Shown here piece after piece: positions 45,125 to 54,120 of a DNA stretch of 64,000 bases. Each line of letters opens with the position of its first letter. Position 1 is the first letter of the stretch. The position numbers and the translations under genes are program-made. The notes below the pieces were generated by a model that was given only the letters and a program-made list of their open reading frames with translations, was not told where the DNA came from and did no database searches. Source of the DNA: Tabrizicola sp. TH137 (GTDB taxonomy: Bacteria; Pseudomonadota; Alphaproteobacteria; Rhodobacterales; Rhodobacteraceae). Location of the stretch: assembly GCF_002855575.1 (NCBI RefSeq), contig NZ_PKRQ01000009.1, forward strand, positions 1-64,000, read 5' to 3'.

Positions 45125-47056
45125 TCAGCCTGCGGCGAACATCGGTCCCCCGCGCCATCGCGGATAGCCGTAGCCGTGTACTTCCACCAAATCGATGTCC
45201 GAGGGCTTCAGTGCGATGCCCTCTGCCAGAATCGTCCGGCCCTCTTCTGCCATGGCAGCGGTCAAGCGGGCGGCGATCTCTTCAAACCCAAGGACAGGGC
45301 CCGAACCAATATTCTCCGCCAGCAGGCGAGCGGTGGTTTCCGAGGGTTTCGGGGCCCGCTCGCCCGGCATGTAATCATACCAGCCGCCGCCGGTTTTCTG
45401 ACCCTTGCGACCGGCACGGACGAGGATGTCTCCCAGGGTTTCCGGCACATCCTGCCCCGCCGCCCGCGCGCCTTCGCGTTGCAGGAAGGCGATATCAAGA
45501 CCGCCCAGATCCTGCGCCTCGAACGGACCCATGGCAAAGCCATAGGCGCGCATGGCGGCGTCGATGGCGGCGATCGGGGTGCCCTGACGGACCAGCGTTT
45601 CCGCCTCGGCCCGGTAGCGCTTCAGGATGCGGTTGCCGATGAAACCGTCGCAGATCCCGGCCTGGACGGGGATCTTGTTCAGGGTCCGGGCAAGCGCGAA
45701 GCCGGTCGCCAGCGTCTCGGGCGAGGTCGTGGGGGTCGGCACGATTTCCAGGAGTTTCATCACGTTGGCCGGGCTGAAGAAGTGCAGGCCGAGGAAACGG
45801 TCGGGGTGAGGCAGGCCCTCGGCGATCAGGCGCGGGTCGAGGTATGAGGTGTTGGTGGCAAGGATCGCGCCCACGCGGCAGGTCTGGCCAAGCTGGGCAA
45901 AGACGGCGCGCTTGACGGCGAGGTCCTCGAACACGGCTTCGATCACCAGGTCGGTGCCGGCCAGAAGGCTGTAGTCGCTGCCGGCCGTGACTCCGTCCAT
46001 GCGGGCTTCAGCCTGCGCCTCGGTCAGCTTGCCGCGTTTCACCGCGCCGTCGAAGATAGAGCGGAGGTTCTGCAGGCCGCGCTGGACGGCCTCGGCGTCG
46101 CGTTCGATCAGGGTGACGGGCAGGCCCGCGTCACGCAGGGCGGCGGCGATGCCGGCGCCCATCGTGCCGCCGCCGATGACTGCGGCAGAGCGGATGTCCT
46201 TCGGTTTCGCATCGTCCAAGTGTGCGGGCTTCGGTGCGCCGCGTTCGGCAAAGAAGATGTGGCGCAGCGCGGCGGCCTGATCCGAGGCGCGCAGTTCCAG
46301 GAAGGTCGCGCGTTCATGCGCCATCGCTTCGGCGAAGGGCTTCTCGGCGGCCATGCGAAGGCAGTCCAGCGCGCGGAGGGGGGCAACCTCGCCCTTGGCG
46401 CGTTTGGCAATGGCTTTGCGCTGCTCCTCCCACCAGGCCGCGTCGGGCGAGGTGACGGGGCGGGCCGAGATGGGCTGCGGCAGGGGTTGGGTCAGGGCAT
46501 TGCGGGCGAAGGCCACGGCCTCGGCCCGCAGGTCGCCGGTGACGACGGCATCCACCAGGCCCAGCGACAGGGCCTTCGCGGCCTTGACCGGGCGGCCGGT
46601 GGTGACAAGCTCGACCGCCGCTTCCACCCCGGCAAGGCGCGGGGTGCGGACGGTGCCAGAGGCTCCGGGCACGATGCCAAGGGTGACTTCCGGCAGGCCG
46701 ACCGTGGCGCTGTCCAGGGCCACGCGGAAACGGCAGCCCATCGCGACCTCGAACCCCCCGCCCAGGGCCGAGCCGTGGATCGCGGCGATCCAGGGTTTTG
46801 TCGCCTGTTCCAGCCGGTCCACAAGGTCGGGCAGATGCGGCGGGACCGGGGGCTTGCCGAATTCGGTCACGTCGGCCCCCGCGATGAAGGTGCGGCCGGC
46901 ACAGATCAGGACCACCGCGCGGACGGACGGATCGGCGTCCAGCGTGCCGACGGCGTCCCAGAGGCCCTGGCGCAGGGCCTGGCCAAGGGCGTTCACCGGC
47001 GGGTTGTCGACGGTGACGACGGCGATCTCGCCCTCGTGCTGGATGCTGACGGTCAT
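45125..47056 (-). CDS. Fused enoyl-CoA hydratase/3-hydroxyacyl-CoA dehydrogenase, 3'-truncated
   Basis: A beta-oxidation-type enzyme of 643 residues. N-terminal crotonase domain (AGRTFIAGADVTEF, HGSALGGGFEVAMGC, LGIVPGASGTVRTPRL), NAD domain AVIGGGTMGAGIAAAL, and HCDH region LHFFSPANVMKLLEI. It ends at YGYPRWRGGPMFAAG, whereas relatives continue for about 50-60 residues. The 3' end is therefore lost at about 45125 and activity is uncertain. In the phenylacetate pathway this step handles 3-hydroxyadipyl-CoA and its enoyl precursor (PaaF/PaaH roles). Last gene of the paaN-liv operon. Confidence 0.85.
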   Translation of the reverse strand: MTVSIQHEGEIAVVTVDNPPVNALGQALRQGLWDAVGTLDADPSVRAVVLICAGRTFIAGADVTEFGKPPVPPHLPDLVDRLEQATKPWIAAIHGSALGGGFEVAMGCRFRVALDSATVGLPEVTLGIVPGASGTVRTPRLAGVEAAVELVTTGRPVKAAKALSLGLVDAVVTGDLRAEAVAFARNALTQPLPQPISARPVTSPDAAWWEEQRKAIAKRAKGEVAPLRALDCLRMAAEKPFAEAMAHERATFLELRASDQAAALRHIFFAERGAPKPAHLDDAKPKDIRSAAVIGGGTMGAGIAAALRDAGLPVTLIERDAEAVQRGLQNLRSIFDGAVKRGKLTEAQAEARMDGVTAGSDYSLLAGTDLVIEAVFEDLAVKRAVFAQLGQTCRVGAILATNTSYLDPRLIAEGLPHPDRFLGLHFFSPANVMKLLEIVPTPTTSPETLATGFALARTLNKIPVQAGICDGFIGNRILKRYRAEAETLVRQGTPIAAIDAAMRAYGFAMGPFEAQDLGGLDIAFLQREGARAAGQDVPETLGDILVRAGRKGQKTGGGWYDYMPGERAPKPSETTARLLAENIGSGPVLGFEEIAARLTAAMAEEGRTILAEGIALKPSDIDLVEVHGYGYPRWRGGPMFAAG

Positions 47057-47057
47057 C

Positions 47058-47759
47058 TCAAATCCCCAGGTAGGCTTCTCGGATGCGCGGGTCGGCGATC
47101 AGGTCGGCGGCGGGGCCGTCCATGGTGATGCGCCCGGTTTCCATGACATAGCCCCGATCGGCGATCCTAAGCGCCCCGAAGGCGTTCTGTTCCACCAGAA
47201 GAACGGTCACGTCCAGTGCCTTCAGCCCCTTCACCACATCGAAGATCTGGGCAACGATGATTGGTGCGAGGCCCATCGATGGCTCGTCCAAGAGCAGGCA
47301 GGACGGCCGCCCCATCAGGGCACGCGCCATCGCCAGCATCTGCTGCTGGCCCCCCGAAAGGCCCCCGGCGGCAAGGTTGCGCTTCTCCTTAAGGATCGGG
47401 AACATCTGGAAGGCGTCGGCCATGTCCTTCTCCACCCGGTCGTCGGCGTAGAGATAGGCGCCGAGGCGCAGGTTTTCCTCTACCGTCAGGCTTGTGAAGA
47501 TCTGCCGGCCTTCGGGCGACTGCGCGAGGCCCCGCCCGACACGCCGCCAGGCGGGAATGCCGGTCAGTGTCTCGCCCCGGAAGGTGATGGTGCCGCCTGA
47601 TGCCGGATGAACGCCCGAGAGGCAGCGCAGAAGCGTGGTCTTGCCCGCCCCGTTTGCCCCGATCACCGTGACGATCTCGCCCGAGTCGACATGCAGGTCG
47701 AGTCCATGCAGCACCTCGATACGCCCGTAGCGGGCACGCAGACCTTCAACCAGCAGCAT
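47058..47759 (-). CDS. livF: ABC importer ATPase, LivF type
   Basis: A 233-residue ATPase of a branched-chain amino-acid type importer. Walker A IGANGAGKTTLL, signature LSGGQQQMLAMARAL, Walker B CLLLDEPSMGLAP. The start at 47759 (MLLVEGLRARYG) is chosen by family length and overlaps the livG stop by 14 nt; the frame extends further but runs inside livG. In the phenylacetate gene set the cargo is probably an aromatic acid such as phenylacetate. Confidence 0.9.
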   Translation of the reverse strand: MLLVEGLRARYGRIEVLHGLDLHVDSGEIVTVIGANGAGKTTLLRCLSGVHPASGGTITFRGETLTGIPAWRRVGRGLAQSPEGRQIFTSLTVEENLRLGAYLYADDRVEKDMADAFQMFPILKEKRNLAAGGLSGGQQQMLAMARALMGRPSCLLLDEPSMGLAPIIVAQIFDVVKGLKALDVTVLLVEQNAFGALRIADRGYVMETGRITMDGPAADLIADPRIREAYLGI

Positions 47760-48516
47760 TTTCGGTCCCCAGATAAGCGGCGATGACGTCCGGGTTCCGG
47801 CTGACCGTGGTCGGGTCGCCCTCGGCGATCTTCTCGCCATGATCCAGAACGACGATGTGGTTCGAAATCCGCATCACCATCTTCATGTCATGCTCGATCA
47901 GGAGGATCGCCACGCCCGAGGCGGCGATCTCGGCGATCAGGTGGTCGATCTCTTCGGTTTCCACCGCGTTGCAGCCTGCTGCGGGCTCGTCGAGAAGCAG
48001 GACCCTGGGTTGCAGCGCCAGGGCGCGGGCGATCTCCAGCCGCTTGAGCGAGCCGTAGGAGAGGCTGCCCGCTTCACGTTCGGCCGCACGTTCAAGGCCC
48101 ACACGCTTGAGAAGTGTGCGCGCGCCTGCCTCTGCCGTCTTCGCCCGCCGCCGCGAGGCGGGCAGGTTCAGGATATCGGCCAGAACCGAGCCGCCTTCCT
48201 GCAGGTGATAGCCGGCGATGGTGTTCTCCAGCACGGTCATCGACTGGAACACCTGAAGGTTCTGGAAGGTCCGGCACATGCCACGCCGGGCCAGGAGGTG
48301 CGGGGACATCGCCGTCACATCCTCGCCGTTCAGGATGACCTTTCCCGACCCCGGCTGGTAGACGCCCGAGATCATGTTGAAGAGCGTGGTCTTCCCCGCT
48401 CCGTTCGGTCCGATGACCGAGACGATCTCGCCGGGCTTGACCCCGAAGGAGACATTGTTGACGGCCTTGAGACCGCCGAAGCTGATGCCCAGCCCTTCGA
48501 TCGACAGCAGAGTCAT
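47746..48516 (-). CDS. livG: ABC importer ATPase, LivG type
   Basis: A 256-residue ATPase. Walker A IGPNGAGKTTLFN, the LivG-type FQNLQVFQSMTVLEN Q-loop, signature LSYGSLKRLEIARAL, Walker B VLLLDEPAAGCN and LLIEHDM. Overlaps livM at its start by 4 nt and livF at its end. Works as heterodimer with LivF under the LivHM permeases. Confidence 0.9.
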   Translation of the reverse strand: MTLLSIEGLGISFGGLKAVNNVSFGVKPGEIVSVIGPNGAGKTTLFNMISGVYQPGSGKVILNGEDVTAMSPHLLARRGMCRTFQNLQVFQSMTVLENTIAGYHLQEGGSVLADILNLPASRRRAKTAEAGARTLLKRVGLERAAEREAGSLSYGSLKRLEIARALALQPRVLLLDEPAAGCNAVETEEIDHLIAEIAASGVAILLIEHDMKMVMRISNHIVVLDHGEKIAEGDPTTVSRNPDVIAAYLGTENAAG

Positions 48517-49469
48517 TCGCCCCTCCCCCGGATCTTGCGCAGGATCGACGGCACGACCCCTTCGCGCAGGAAGATCATCACCAGCACCATCACGAGGCCG
48601 AGCACGAGTTGTTCGTATTCGGCGAAGACCGTCAGCACCTGGGGCAGAAGCGTCAGCACGGCCGCGCCGAAGATCGCCCCGGCGACCGAGCCCACGCCGC
48701 CCAGGACAGCCATGGTCACCATCTCGACCGAGTGCATGAAGCCCGCGACGTCCGGCGTTATGAACTTGTTCTGAAGCGCAAGCAGCGAGCCCGAGACCGA
48801 GGCATAGATCGCCGAGATCACGAATGCCTGAAGCTTCAGCTTCGCGACATCGATGCCGACTGTGCGGGCGGCGATCTCGGAACCGTGGAGCGCGCGCAGC
48901 GCCCGGCCGGTGGGGCTGTCGTGCAGGTTCAGCGCAAGCCAGGCGCCGATGACCAGAGCGATGCCACAGAAGAAATACCAGAACTCGCCGTTCGAGAGGT
49001 CCAGCCCCGCAGCCTTCAGAAGAGCGCGCATTCCGAGGTCGGGAACATCGATCCCGTCGGGGCCGCGCGTGAGCTCGCGTTCATTGTTCAGCACCATCGA
49101 GATGAGGATACCCATGCCCAGCGAGGCCACGGCCAGGTAATAGCCCTTGAGCCGCAGGATGGGGCGGCCGACCAGCCAGGCAAGGATGGCGGATACCGCT
49201 GCACCCAGCAGCACGGCCAGGGCGGGATGGATGCCCCAGTGCACCGGCGCGAGGGCGCAGGCATAGGCGCCGATGCCGGCGAAACCGGCGTGGCCCAGGC
49301 TGATCTGCCCTGCCCAGCCGGTCAGGATCACGATCCCGGTCACGGCCAGCGCGTTGACGAAGATCAGTGCGCCCACGCGATAGTAGAATCCCGAGGGGAA
49401 GAAGAGCGGCGCCAGCGCGATCAGGACCACAAGGCCCAGAAGAGTGGCGGATTTCGCGGTCAGTCGCAT
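48513..49469 (-). CDS. livM: ABC importer permease, LivM type
   Basis: A 318-residue permease with about nine hydrophobic helices and the GWAGQISLGHAGFAGIGAYA segment typical of LivM. The ATG at 49469 is used; a GTG at 49475, overlapping the livH stop, is also possible. Inner-membrane partner of LivH. Confidence 0.9.
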   Translation of the reverse strand: MRLTAKSATLLGLVVLIALAPLFFPSGFYYRVGALIFVNALAVTGIVILTGWAGQISLGHAGFAGIGAYACALAPVHWGIHPALAVLLGAAVSAILAWLVGRPILRLKGYYLAVASLGMGILISMVLNNERELTRGPDGIDVPDLGMRALLKAAGLDLSNGEFWYFFCGIALVIGAWLALNLHDSPTGRALRALHGSEIAARTVGIDVAKLKLQAFVISAIYASVSGSLLALQNKFITPDVAGFMHSVEMVTMAVLGGVGSVAGAIFGAAVLTLLPQVLTVFAEYEQLVLGLVMVLVMIFLREGVVPSILRKIRGRGE

Positions 49470-49471
49470 GG

Positions 49472-50344
49472 TCACACCCGGTCGGTCGATTTGCGGCCGA
49501 AAAGGCCTTGCGGCAGGAAGAAGAGGACGCCGAGGATGACGATGAAGGCCGCCGCATCCTTGTATTGGGACGAGATGTAGCCGGCCGTCAGCCCCTCCAG
49601 CACTCCCAGAACGAAGCCGCCCACCAGCGCGCCCTTGGGATTGCCCATGCCCCCCAGCATGGCGGCGGCAAAGCCCTTCAGCGCGAAGGCAAGGCCCACG
49701 TCATAGGAGGTCATGGTGATCGGCGTCACCAGCACGCCCGCAAGGGCTCCGATCCCGGCCGACAGGGCGAAGGAGAGCGTCATCACGAAGGGCGTGTTGA
49801 TGCCCACCAGCTGCGCGGCCAGGCGGTTGTTCGAGGTGGCCAGAACGGCGCGGCCCAGAAGTGTCCGGGTGAAGAAGAGCCAGAGGCCGATGAACACCGC
49901 GACAGCTCCGCCGATCACCCACAGGCTTTGCGGCAGGATCGTTGCCTCCAGGATGCGGAACGGATCGTCACCCGAAAATGCCGGGAAGCTGTGGATCTGC
50001 TTTCCGAAGATCAGCTGTGCCGCGCCCCGGATGAAGATCGAGGCGCCGATGGTGATGATGACCAGCGACACGACCGGCGCGCCTCGGGCGGGCTCGATCG
50101 CAAGCTTGTTCATCGCCACCCCCAGCGCGGCGGTCACCAGGATCGCGACCAGCGCGGCCAGGGGCAGAGGCGCCCCGGCGGTGTAGGCCATGACGGTGAT
50201 CATCCCGCCCAGCATGACGAATTCGCCTTGCGCGAAGTTCACCACGTCCGAGGCGTTGTAGATGATGGTGAAGCCCAGGGCGACCAGCGCGTAGACCGCG
50301 CCGACCGTCACCCCGGACAGAAGGAATTGCAGAAGTTCCGACAT
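49472..50344 (-). CDS. livH: ABC importer permease, LivH type
   Basis: A 290-residue permease with about eight helices. Start QFLLSGVTVGAVYALVALGF and NFAQGEFVMLGGM are typical of LivH; KGFAAAMLGGMGNPKGA is the loop contacting the ATPase. Follows livK by 66 nt that contain a strong hairpin; ends in an overlap with livM. Confidence 0.92.
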   Translation of the reverse strand: MSELLQFLLSGVTVGAVYALVALGFTIIYNASDVVNFAQGEFVMLGGMITVMAYTAGAPLPLAALVAILVTAALGVAMNKLAIEPARGAPVVSLVIITIGASIFIRGAAQLIFGKQIHSFPAFSGDDPFRILEATILPQSLWVIGGAVAVFIGLWLFFTRTLLGRAVLATSNNRLAAQLVGINTPFVMTLSFALSAGIGALAGVLVTPITMTSYDVGLAFALKGFAAAMLGGMGNPKGALVGGFVLGVLEGLTAGYISSQYKDAAAFIVILGVLFFLPQGLFGRKSTDRV

Positions 50345-50376
50345 GCGCCCCGCCCCCCCGATGGCCCGAAATGGGT

Positions 50377-50404
50377 CGCCGCGCCCCCGGTCAGGGGCGC
50401 GGCG
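50377..50404 (-). terminator. Hairpin between livK and livH
   Basis: CGCCGCGCCCC, loop CGGTCA, GGGGCGCGGCG: an 11-bp GC stem placed 7 nt after the livK stop. No U-run follows, so it more likely stabilises the livK transcript end or causes partial termination, giving more binding protein than permease. Confidence 0.65.
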
Positions 50405-50410
50405 GGTAGA

Positions 50411-51541
50411 TCACTGGACCAGCGTCCACTTGCCGCCCTTGATTTCCAGCATGCGGAAGGCGGACAGGTCGAGACCCAGGTGATCCTCGGGCGTGAAGGT
50501 GTAGATGCCGGTGGTGCCAGCCAGGCCCGAGGTCGCCTCGATGGCGTCGCGGATTGCGGCAGGCTCGGCGGAACCCGCGCGGGTGATGGCGTCGGTCATG
50601 ATCAGGAAGGCGTCATGGGCATAGCCGCCGAAGGTGCCGACCGGGGTGCCGGTCTTTTCCTCGAACATCGCCTTGTAGGCGTCGACCACGGGCTTCTGCG
50701 GATCGTCCGCGGCCAGCAGGTCGGCGACCAGCAGAGCGGTGCCCGGAAGGCGCACGCCCTCGGCCGCGTCGGCGCCGGCAAGTTCGATGAACCCGTCCGA
50801 GGCCACGCCATGCGACTGGTAGAACGGCAGGTCGATGGCAAGCTGCTTGTAGTTGCGGGTCACGATCGACGGTCCCTGGCCGAAGCCGGGGTTCAGGATC
50901 GCCTGTACGCCCTCGGTCCCCTTGATCTTGGTCAGCTGCGCGGTCATGTCCGCGTCCTTGGGATCGTAGGTTTCGTCGGCCAGGATCTCGATCGCGTAGT
51001 CGGGGGCGACTTCCTTGCACTGCGCCTGCATCGAGGCGCCGAAGCCGTCAGTGCCCGAGATCATGCCGATCTTGGTGATGCCTGCTTTCTGCATGTCCTC
51101 GAAGATCTTCTGGCAGGCCATGCGGTCGGTGTGCGGGGTCTTGAAGGTGAAGGGTTTCACCGGCTGGATGATGTCGATGGCGCCGGCGAGCGAGATGAAC
51201 GGGATTTCGGCATCTTCGGCCACGGCGAGGATCGACATGGTGGTGCCGGTGGTGGTGCCGCCGATGATGGCGACGACTTCGTCATCCTCGACCAGGCGGG
51301 TTGCGAAGGTGCGGGCCTTGTTCGGGTCGCCGTTGTCGTCATAGGCGACAAGGACGATTTCCTCGCCGTTGATGCCGCCCTTGGCGTTGAGGTCCTCGAC
51401 CAGCATTTCCAGGGTCTTGAGCTCCGGGTCGCCAAGGAAGGCGGCGGGGCCGGTCGACGACAGCGAGGCGCCGATCTTGATTTCGGCCATGGCCGGGAAG
51501 GCAAGGGCGACAAGGGCGGTGGTGGTCAGGAACGTTTTCAT
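50411..51541 (-). CDS. livK: Periplasmic binding protein, LivK type
   Basis: A 376-residue receptor with signal peptide (TALVALAFPAMAE) and the start IKIGASLSSTGPAAFLG typical of the leucine-binding family; AIIGGTTTGTTMSI is the ligand-contact region. ATG at 51541 follows GGGAGGAGACCC. Placed between paaN and the Liv permeases, so phenylacetate or a related acid is the likely ligand (inference). Confidence 0.9.
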   Translation of the reverse strand: MKTFLTTTALVALAFPAMAEIKIGASLSSTGPAAFLGDPELKTLEMLVEDLNAKGGINGEEIVLVAYDDNGDPNKARTFATRLVEDDEVVAIIGGTTTGTTMSILAVAEDAEIPFISLAGAIDIIQPVKPFTFKTPHTDRMACQKIFEDMQKAGITKIGMISGTDGFGASMQAQCKEVAPDYAIEILADETYDPKDADMTAQLTKIKGTEGVQAILNPGFGQGPSIVTRNYKQLAIDLPFYQSHGVASDGFIELAGADAAEGVRLPGTALLVADLLAADDPQKPVVDAYKAMFEEKTGTPVGTFGGYAHDAFLIMTDAITRAGSAEPAAIRDAIEATSGLAGTTGIYTFTPEDHLGLDLSAFRMLEIKGGKWTLVQ

Positions 51542-51570
51542 TGGGTCTCCTCCCAGAGAGTCAGGTTGGT

Positions 51571-53208
51571 TCAGGCCGCCAGTCGGCGCGACATCACCCG
51601 GCGGAAGCGGGTGGCGACGAAGGCGGTGTCGGTGAGGCTGGCATTGCCGGCCGGGTTGGCCCCGGTGACGTGGAAGTCGCTGAAGGCCGCGGACTGGTTG
51701 ACGAAGATGTTGCCGGTCAGGTTGATCGACAGGTTGACCCCGGCTTGCGCGAAAGCCGCCTCGGCCCGGGCGATGCGTTCTTCGTCCGTGTCATACAGCG
51801 CGGCGGTGATCGCGCCCTTTTCGGCGGCAAGCTGTGCGGCCTGCCGGATCGCGGCGTCGGCGTCCGTGGTGGCGATCAGGAAGGCCACGGGGCCGAAGCA
51901 TTCCTCTCCGGCGGTCGTGTCGCCCTCCGAAACCGCCAGTAGCAGCGGCCCCGGTTCGCCTTTGGACGCCCCGGCGCGCAGGACGCGGCCCTTGGCGGCG
52001 GTCGCCTCGGCGCGGGCTTGCGTGGCCGGGTTGGCGATGGCCCCGCAGATGCCAGCGGCGCGGGCGGGATCCGAGAGGAGGGTGTCGATGGCGGCGACCA
52101 GCGCGGCGGCGACCTCGTCAAAGGACTTGTGGCCCTTGTCGGCCTCGATGCCCCCTGCGGGGATGTACAGGTTCTGCGGCGAGGTGCACATCTGGCCGGA
52201 ATACAGCGACAGCGCGAAGGCGAGGTTGGCGAACATTCCGTCAAGGTCGCTGGTGGCGGCGATGACGACGCTGTTGACCCCGGTTTCCTCGGTGAAGAGC
52301 TGCGCCTGGCGGGCGTTGTCGCGGAGCCACCCGCCGAAGGTGGAGGACCCGGTGTAGTCGATCAGCTTGACCTCTGCCTTGGTGGCGAGGGTCTTCGTGA
52401 CCTCGGCCCCCGGTTCGTCGACGGCCATCAGGACGGCATCGGCGGGCAGGCCCGCCTCGGTCAGCACCTCGCGCAGCACGCGGACGGTCAGGGCCAGCGG
52501 CAGGATGGCGCGGGGGTGCGGCTTCACGATCACCGGGTTGCCGGTGGCAAGGCTGGCGAAAAGGCCGGGGTAAGAGTTCCAGGTCGGGAAGGTGTTGCAG
52601 CCGATGGTCAGCGCGATCCCGGCGGGGCGGAGCGTCCAGGACTTCTCCATCACGATCGGCGCGGCCTTGCCCTGCGGCTTTTCCCAGCGGGCATGGGCGG
52701 CGAAGCGGGTCATCTCGGCATAGGCGGCGGCAACGGCCTCAAGCCCACGGTCCTGAGCGTGGGGGCCGCCCGCCTGGAATGCCATGGCGAAGGCCTGGCC
52801 CGTGGTGTGCAGGGTGGCGTTGCCGATCAGGAAGCTTTGCCGGTTCAGGCGGGCGAGGGCTTCGATGCAGACGCCGACGCGGGTTTCCACCGAGGCGGCG
52901 GCCAGCGCGGGCGCGGCGGCCGTGGCGGCGGCGATCAGCTGGTCGGGGGTCGCGGCGGGGTAGCGGATGGCAAGGGTCGGGCCAAAGGGCGACACCTCGG
53001 CCCCGGCGCGGGTCGCGCCAGGATGGCCCGGCAGGTCGAAGTCCTGACCCATCAGCGCGGCGAAGGCGGCCTCACCGTCAGCCTTGGCGGTTTCGCCATA
53101 GATCTTGCCGCTGGGCACCTCTGGGTAAGGCGTCCAGTATTCCCGGCGTGCAAGGGCCGAAACGGCCGCCTCAAGCGTCGGCCGGTGAAGGTCGAAGAAA
53201 TCCGACAT
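51571..53208 (-). CDS. paaN: PaaN-type phenylacetate degradation aldehyde dehydrogenase
   Basis: A 545-residue ALDH-fold protein of the PaaN family. TIGCNTFPTWNSYPGLFA replaces the usual PWN region, IDYTGSSTFGGWL follows, and YSGQMCTSPQNLYIP carries the catalytic Cys. Unlike PaaZ it has no MaoC domain. Its role was proposed in oxidation of the ring-opened semialdehyde, but is not fully settled. Start at 53208 (MSDFFDLHRP); the frame extends through paaG in antisense but that is a shadow. A PaaR-type operator lies 46 nt upstream. Confidence 0.9.
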   Translation of the reverse strand: MSDFFDLHRPTLEAAVSALARREYWTPYPEVPSGKIYGETAKADGEAAFAALMGQDFDLPGHPGATRAGAEVSPFGPTLAIRYPAATPDQLIAAATAAAPALAAASVETRVGVCIEALARLNRQSFLIGNATLHTTGQAFAMAFQAGGPHAQDRGLEAVAAAYAEMTRFAAHARWEKPQGKAAPIVMEKSWTLRPAGIALTIGCNTFPTWNSYPGLFASLATGNPVIVKPHPRAILPLALTVRVLREVLTEAGLPADAVLMAVDEPGAEVTKTLATKAEVKLIDYTGSSTFGGWLRDNARQAQLFTEETGVNSVVIAATSDLDGMFANLAFALSLYSGQMCTSPQNLYIPAGGIEADKGHKSFDEVAAALVAAIDTLLSDPARAAGICGAIANPATQARAEATAAKGRVLRAGASKGEPGPLLLAVSEGDTTAGEECFGPVAFLIATTDADAAIRQAAQLAAEKGAITAALYDTDEERIARAEAAFAQAGVNLSINLTGNIFVNQSAAFSDFHVTGANPAGNASLTDTAFVATRFRRVMSRRLAA

Positions 53209-53253
53209 GCTGTCCTCCTGCCGGGGGCTCTCCTCCCCGACGGGTTTTATCAT

Positions 53254-53267
53254 TGACCGGCCGGTCG
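53254..53267. promoter_or_regulatory. PaaR operator between paaN and paaG
   Basis: TGACCGGCCGGTCG, with the perfect 12-bp palindrome GACCGGCCGGTC in it, in the 117-nt divergent gap. The same GACCG-N2-CGGTC element precedes paaR at 55905. Likely bound by the TetR-type PaaR, released by phenylacetyl-CoA. Confidence 0.72.
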
Positions 53268-53325
53268 GTTTATGCAAGACCTTTTTCACGGCGTCCGGCA
53301 GATGGTGCGGACGGGGGAGACGACC

Positions 53326-54120
53326 ATGACCACATCCGAAACCGTGCTTGCCAGCCTGGAGGCAGGTGTGCTGCGTCTGACCTTGAACCGGCCGGACAAG
53401 CTGAATTCCTTCAATGAAGAGATGCACCTGGCCCTGCGCGCGCAGATCCAGCGCGCGCATGATGACGATGCGGTACGCGCCGTCCTGCTGACGGGCGCGG
53501 GGCGTGGCTTCTGCGCCGGGCAGGACCTGGGCGACCGCGATCCGCGCAAGGGCGGGCCGGCGCCGGATCTGGGGAAGACGCTGGAAACCTTCTACAACCC
53601 GACGCTGCGCCTGATTCGCCAGTTGGAGAAGCCGGTGATCTGCGCCGTGAACGGCGTGGCGGCGGGCGCGGGGGCGAACATCGCCTTCGCCTGCGACATC
53701 GTGCTGGCAGCGAAATCCGCGAAGTTCATCCAGGCCTTTGCCAAGATCGGCCTGATCCCCGACGCGGGCGGCAGCTGGTCCCTGGCCCGCATCCTGGGCG
53801 AACCCCGAGCCAAGGCCTTGGCCCTGACCGCCGAGCCTGTGCCCGCCGAAAAGGCCGCCGACTGGGGCCTGATCTGGAAGGCCGTGGACGAGGCGGACCT
53901 GTTGGCCGAGGCGACGCAGCTGGCCGAATCGCTGGCCGCCGGGCCGACCCTGGGCCTTGGACTTACCAAGCGGCTGATCCAGGCTGCTGCGACCAACAGC
54001 CTGGACGAACAGCTGGACATGGAGCGCGATCTGCAACAGCAGGCGGGCCGCAGCGCCGATTATGCCGAGGGCGTCACCGCCTTCCTGGAAAAGCGCCCCG
54101 CAAGGTTCAGCGGCAAATGA
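53326..54120 (+). CDS. paaG: 1,2-epoxyphenylacetyl-CoA isomerase (PaaG)
   Basis: A 264-residue crotonase-fold enzyme. RGFCAGQDLGDR and NGVAAGAGANIAFACD form the oxyanion hole; GLIPDAGGSWSLARI holds the catalytic Asp expected for PaaG. It isomerises the epoxide to oxepin-CoA and also shifts a double bond later. ATG 53326 follows GGGGGAGACGACC; the frame from 53272 begins beyond the operator. Overlaps paaI (ATGA). Confidence 0.93.
   Translation: MTTSETVLASLEAGVLRLTLNRPDKLNSFNEEMHLALRAQIQRAHDDDAVRAVLLTGAGRGFCAGQDLGDRDPRKGGPAPDLGKTLETFYNPTLRLIRQLEKPVICAVNGVAAGAGANIAFACDIVLAAKSAKFIQAFAKIGLIPDAGGSWSLARILGEPRAKALALTAEPVPAEKAADWGLIWKAVDEADLLAEATQLAESLAAGPTLGLGLTKRLIQAAATNSLDEQLDMERDLQQQAGRSADYAEGVTAFLEKRPARFSGK

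Noticed and set aside
49367-52357. 996-codon open frame on the plus strand opposite livM, livH, livK and paaN
   Set aside because: Antisense shadow of GC-rich genes; low-complexity Arg/Gly/Asp-rich translation with no family features, while the minus strand encodes clear proteins.
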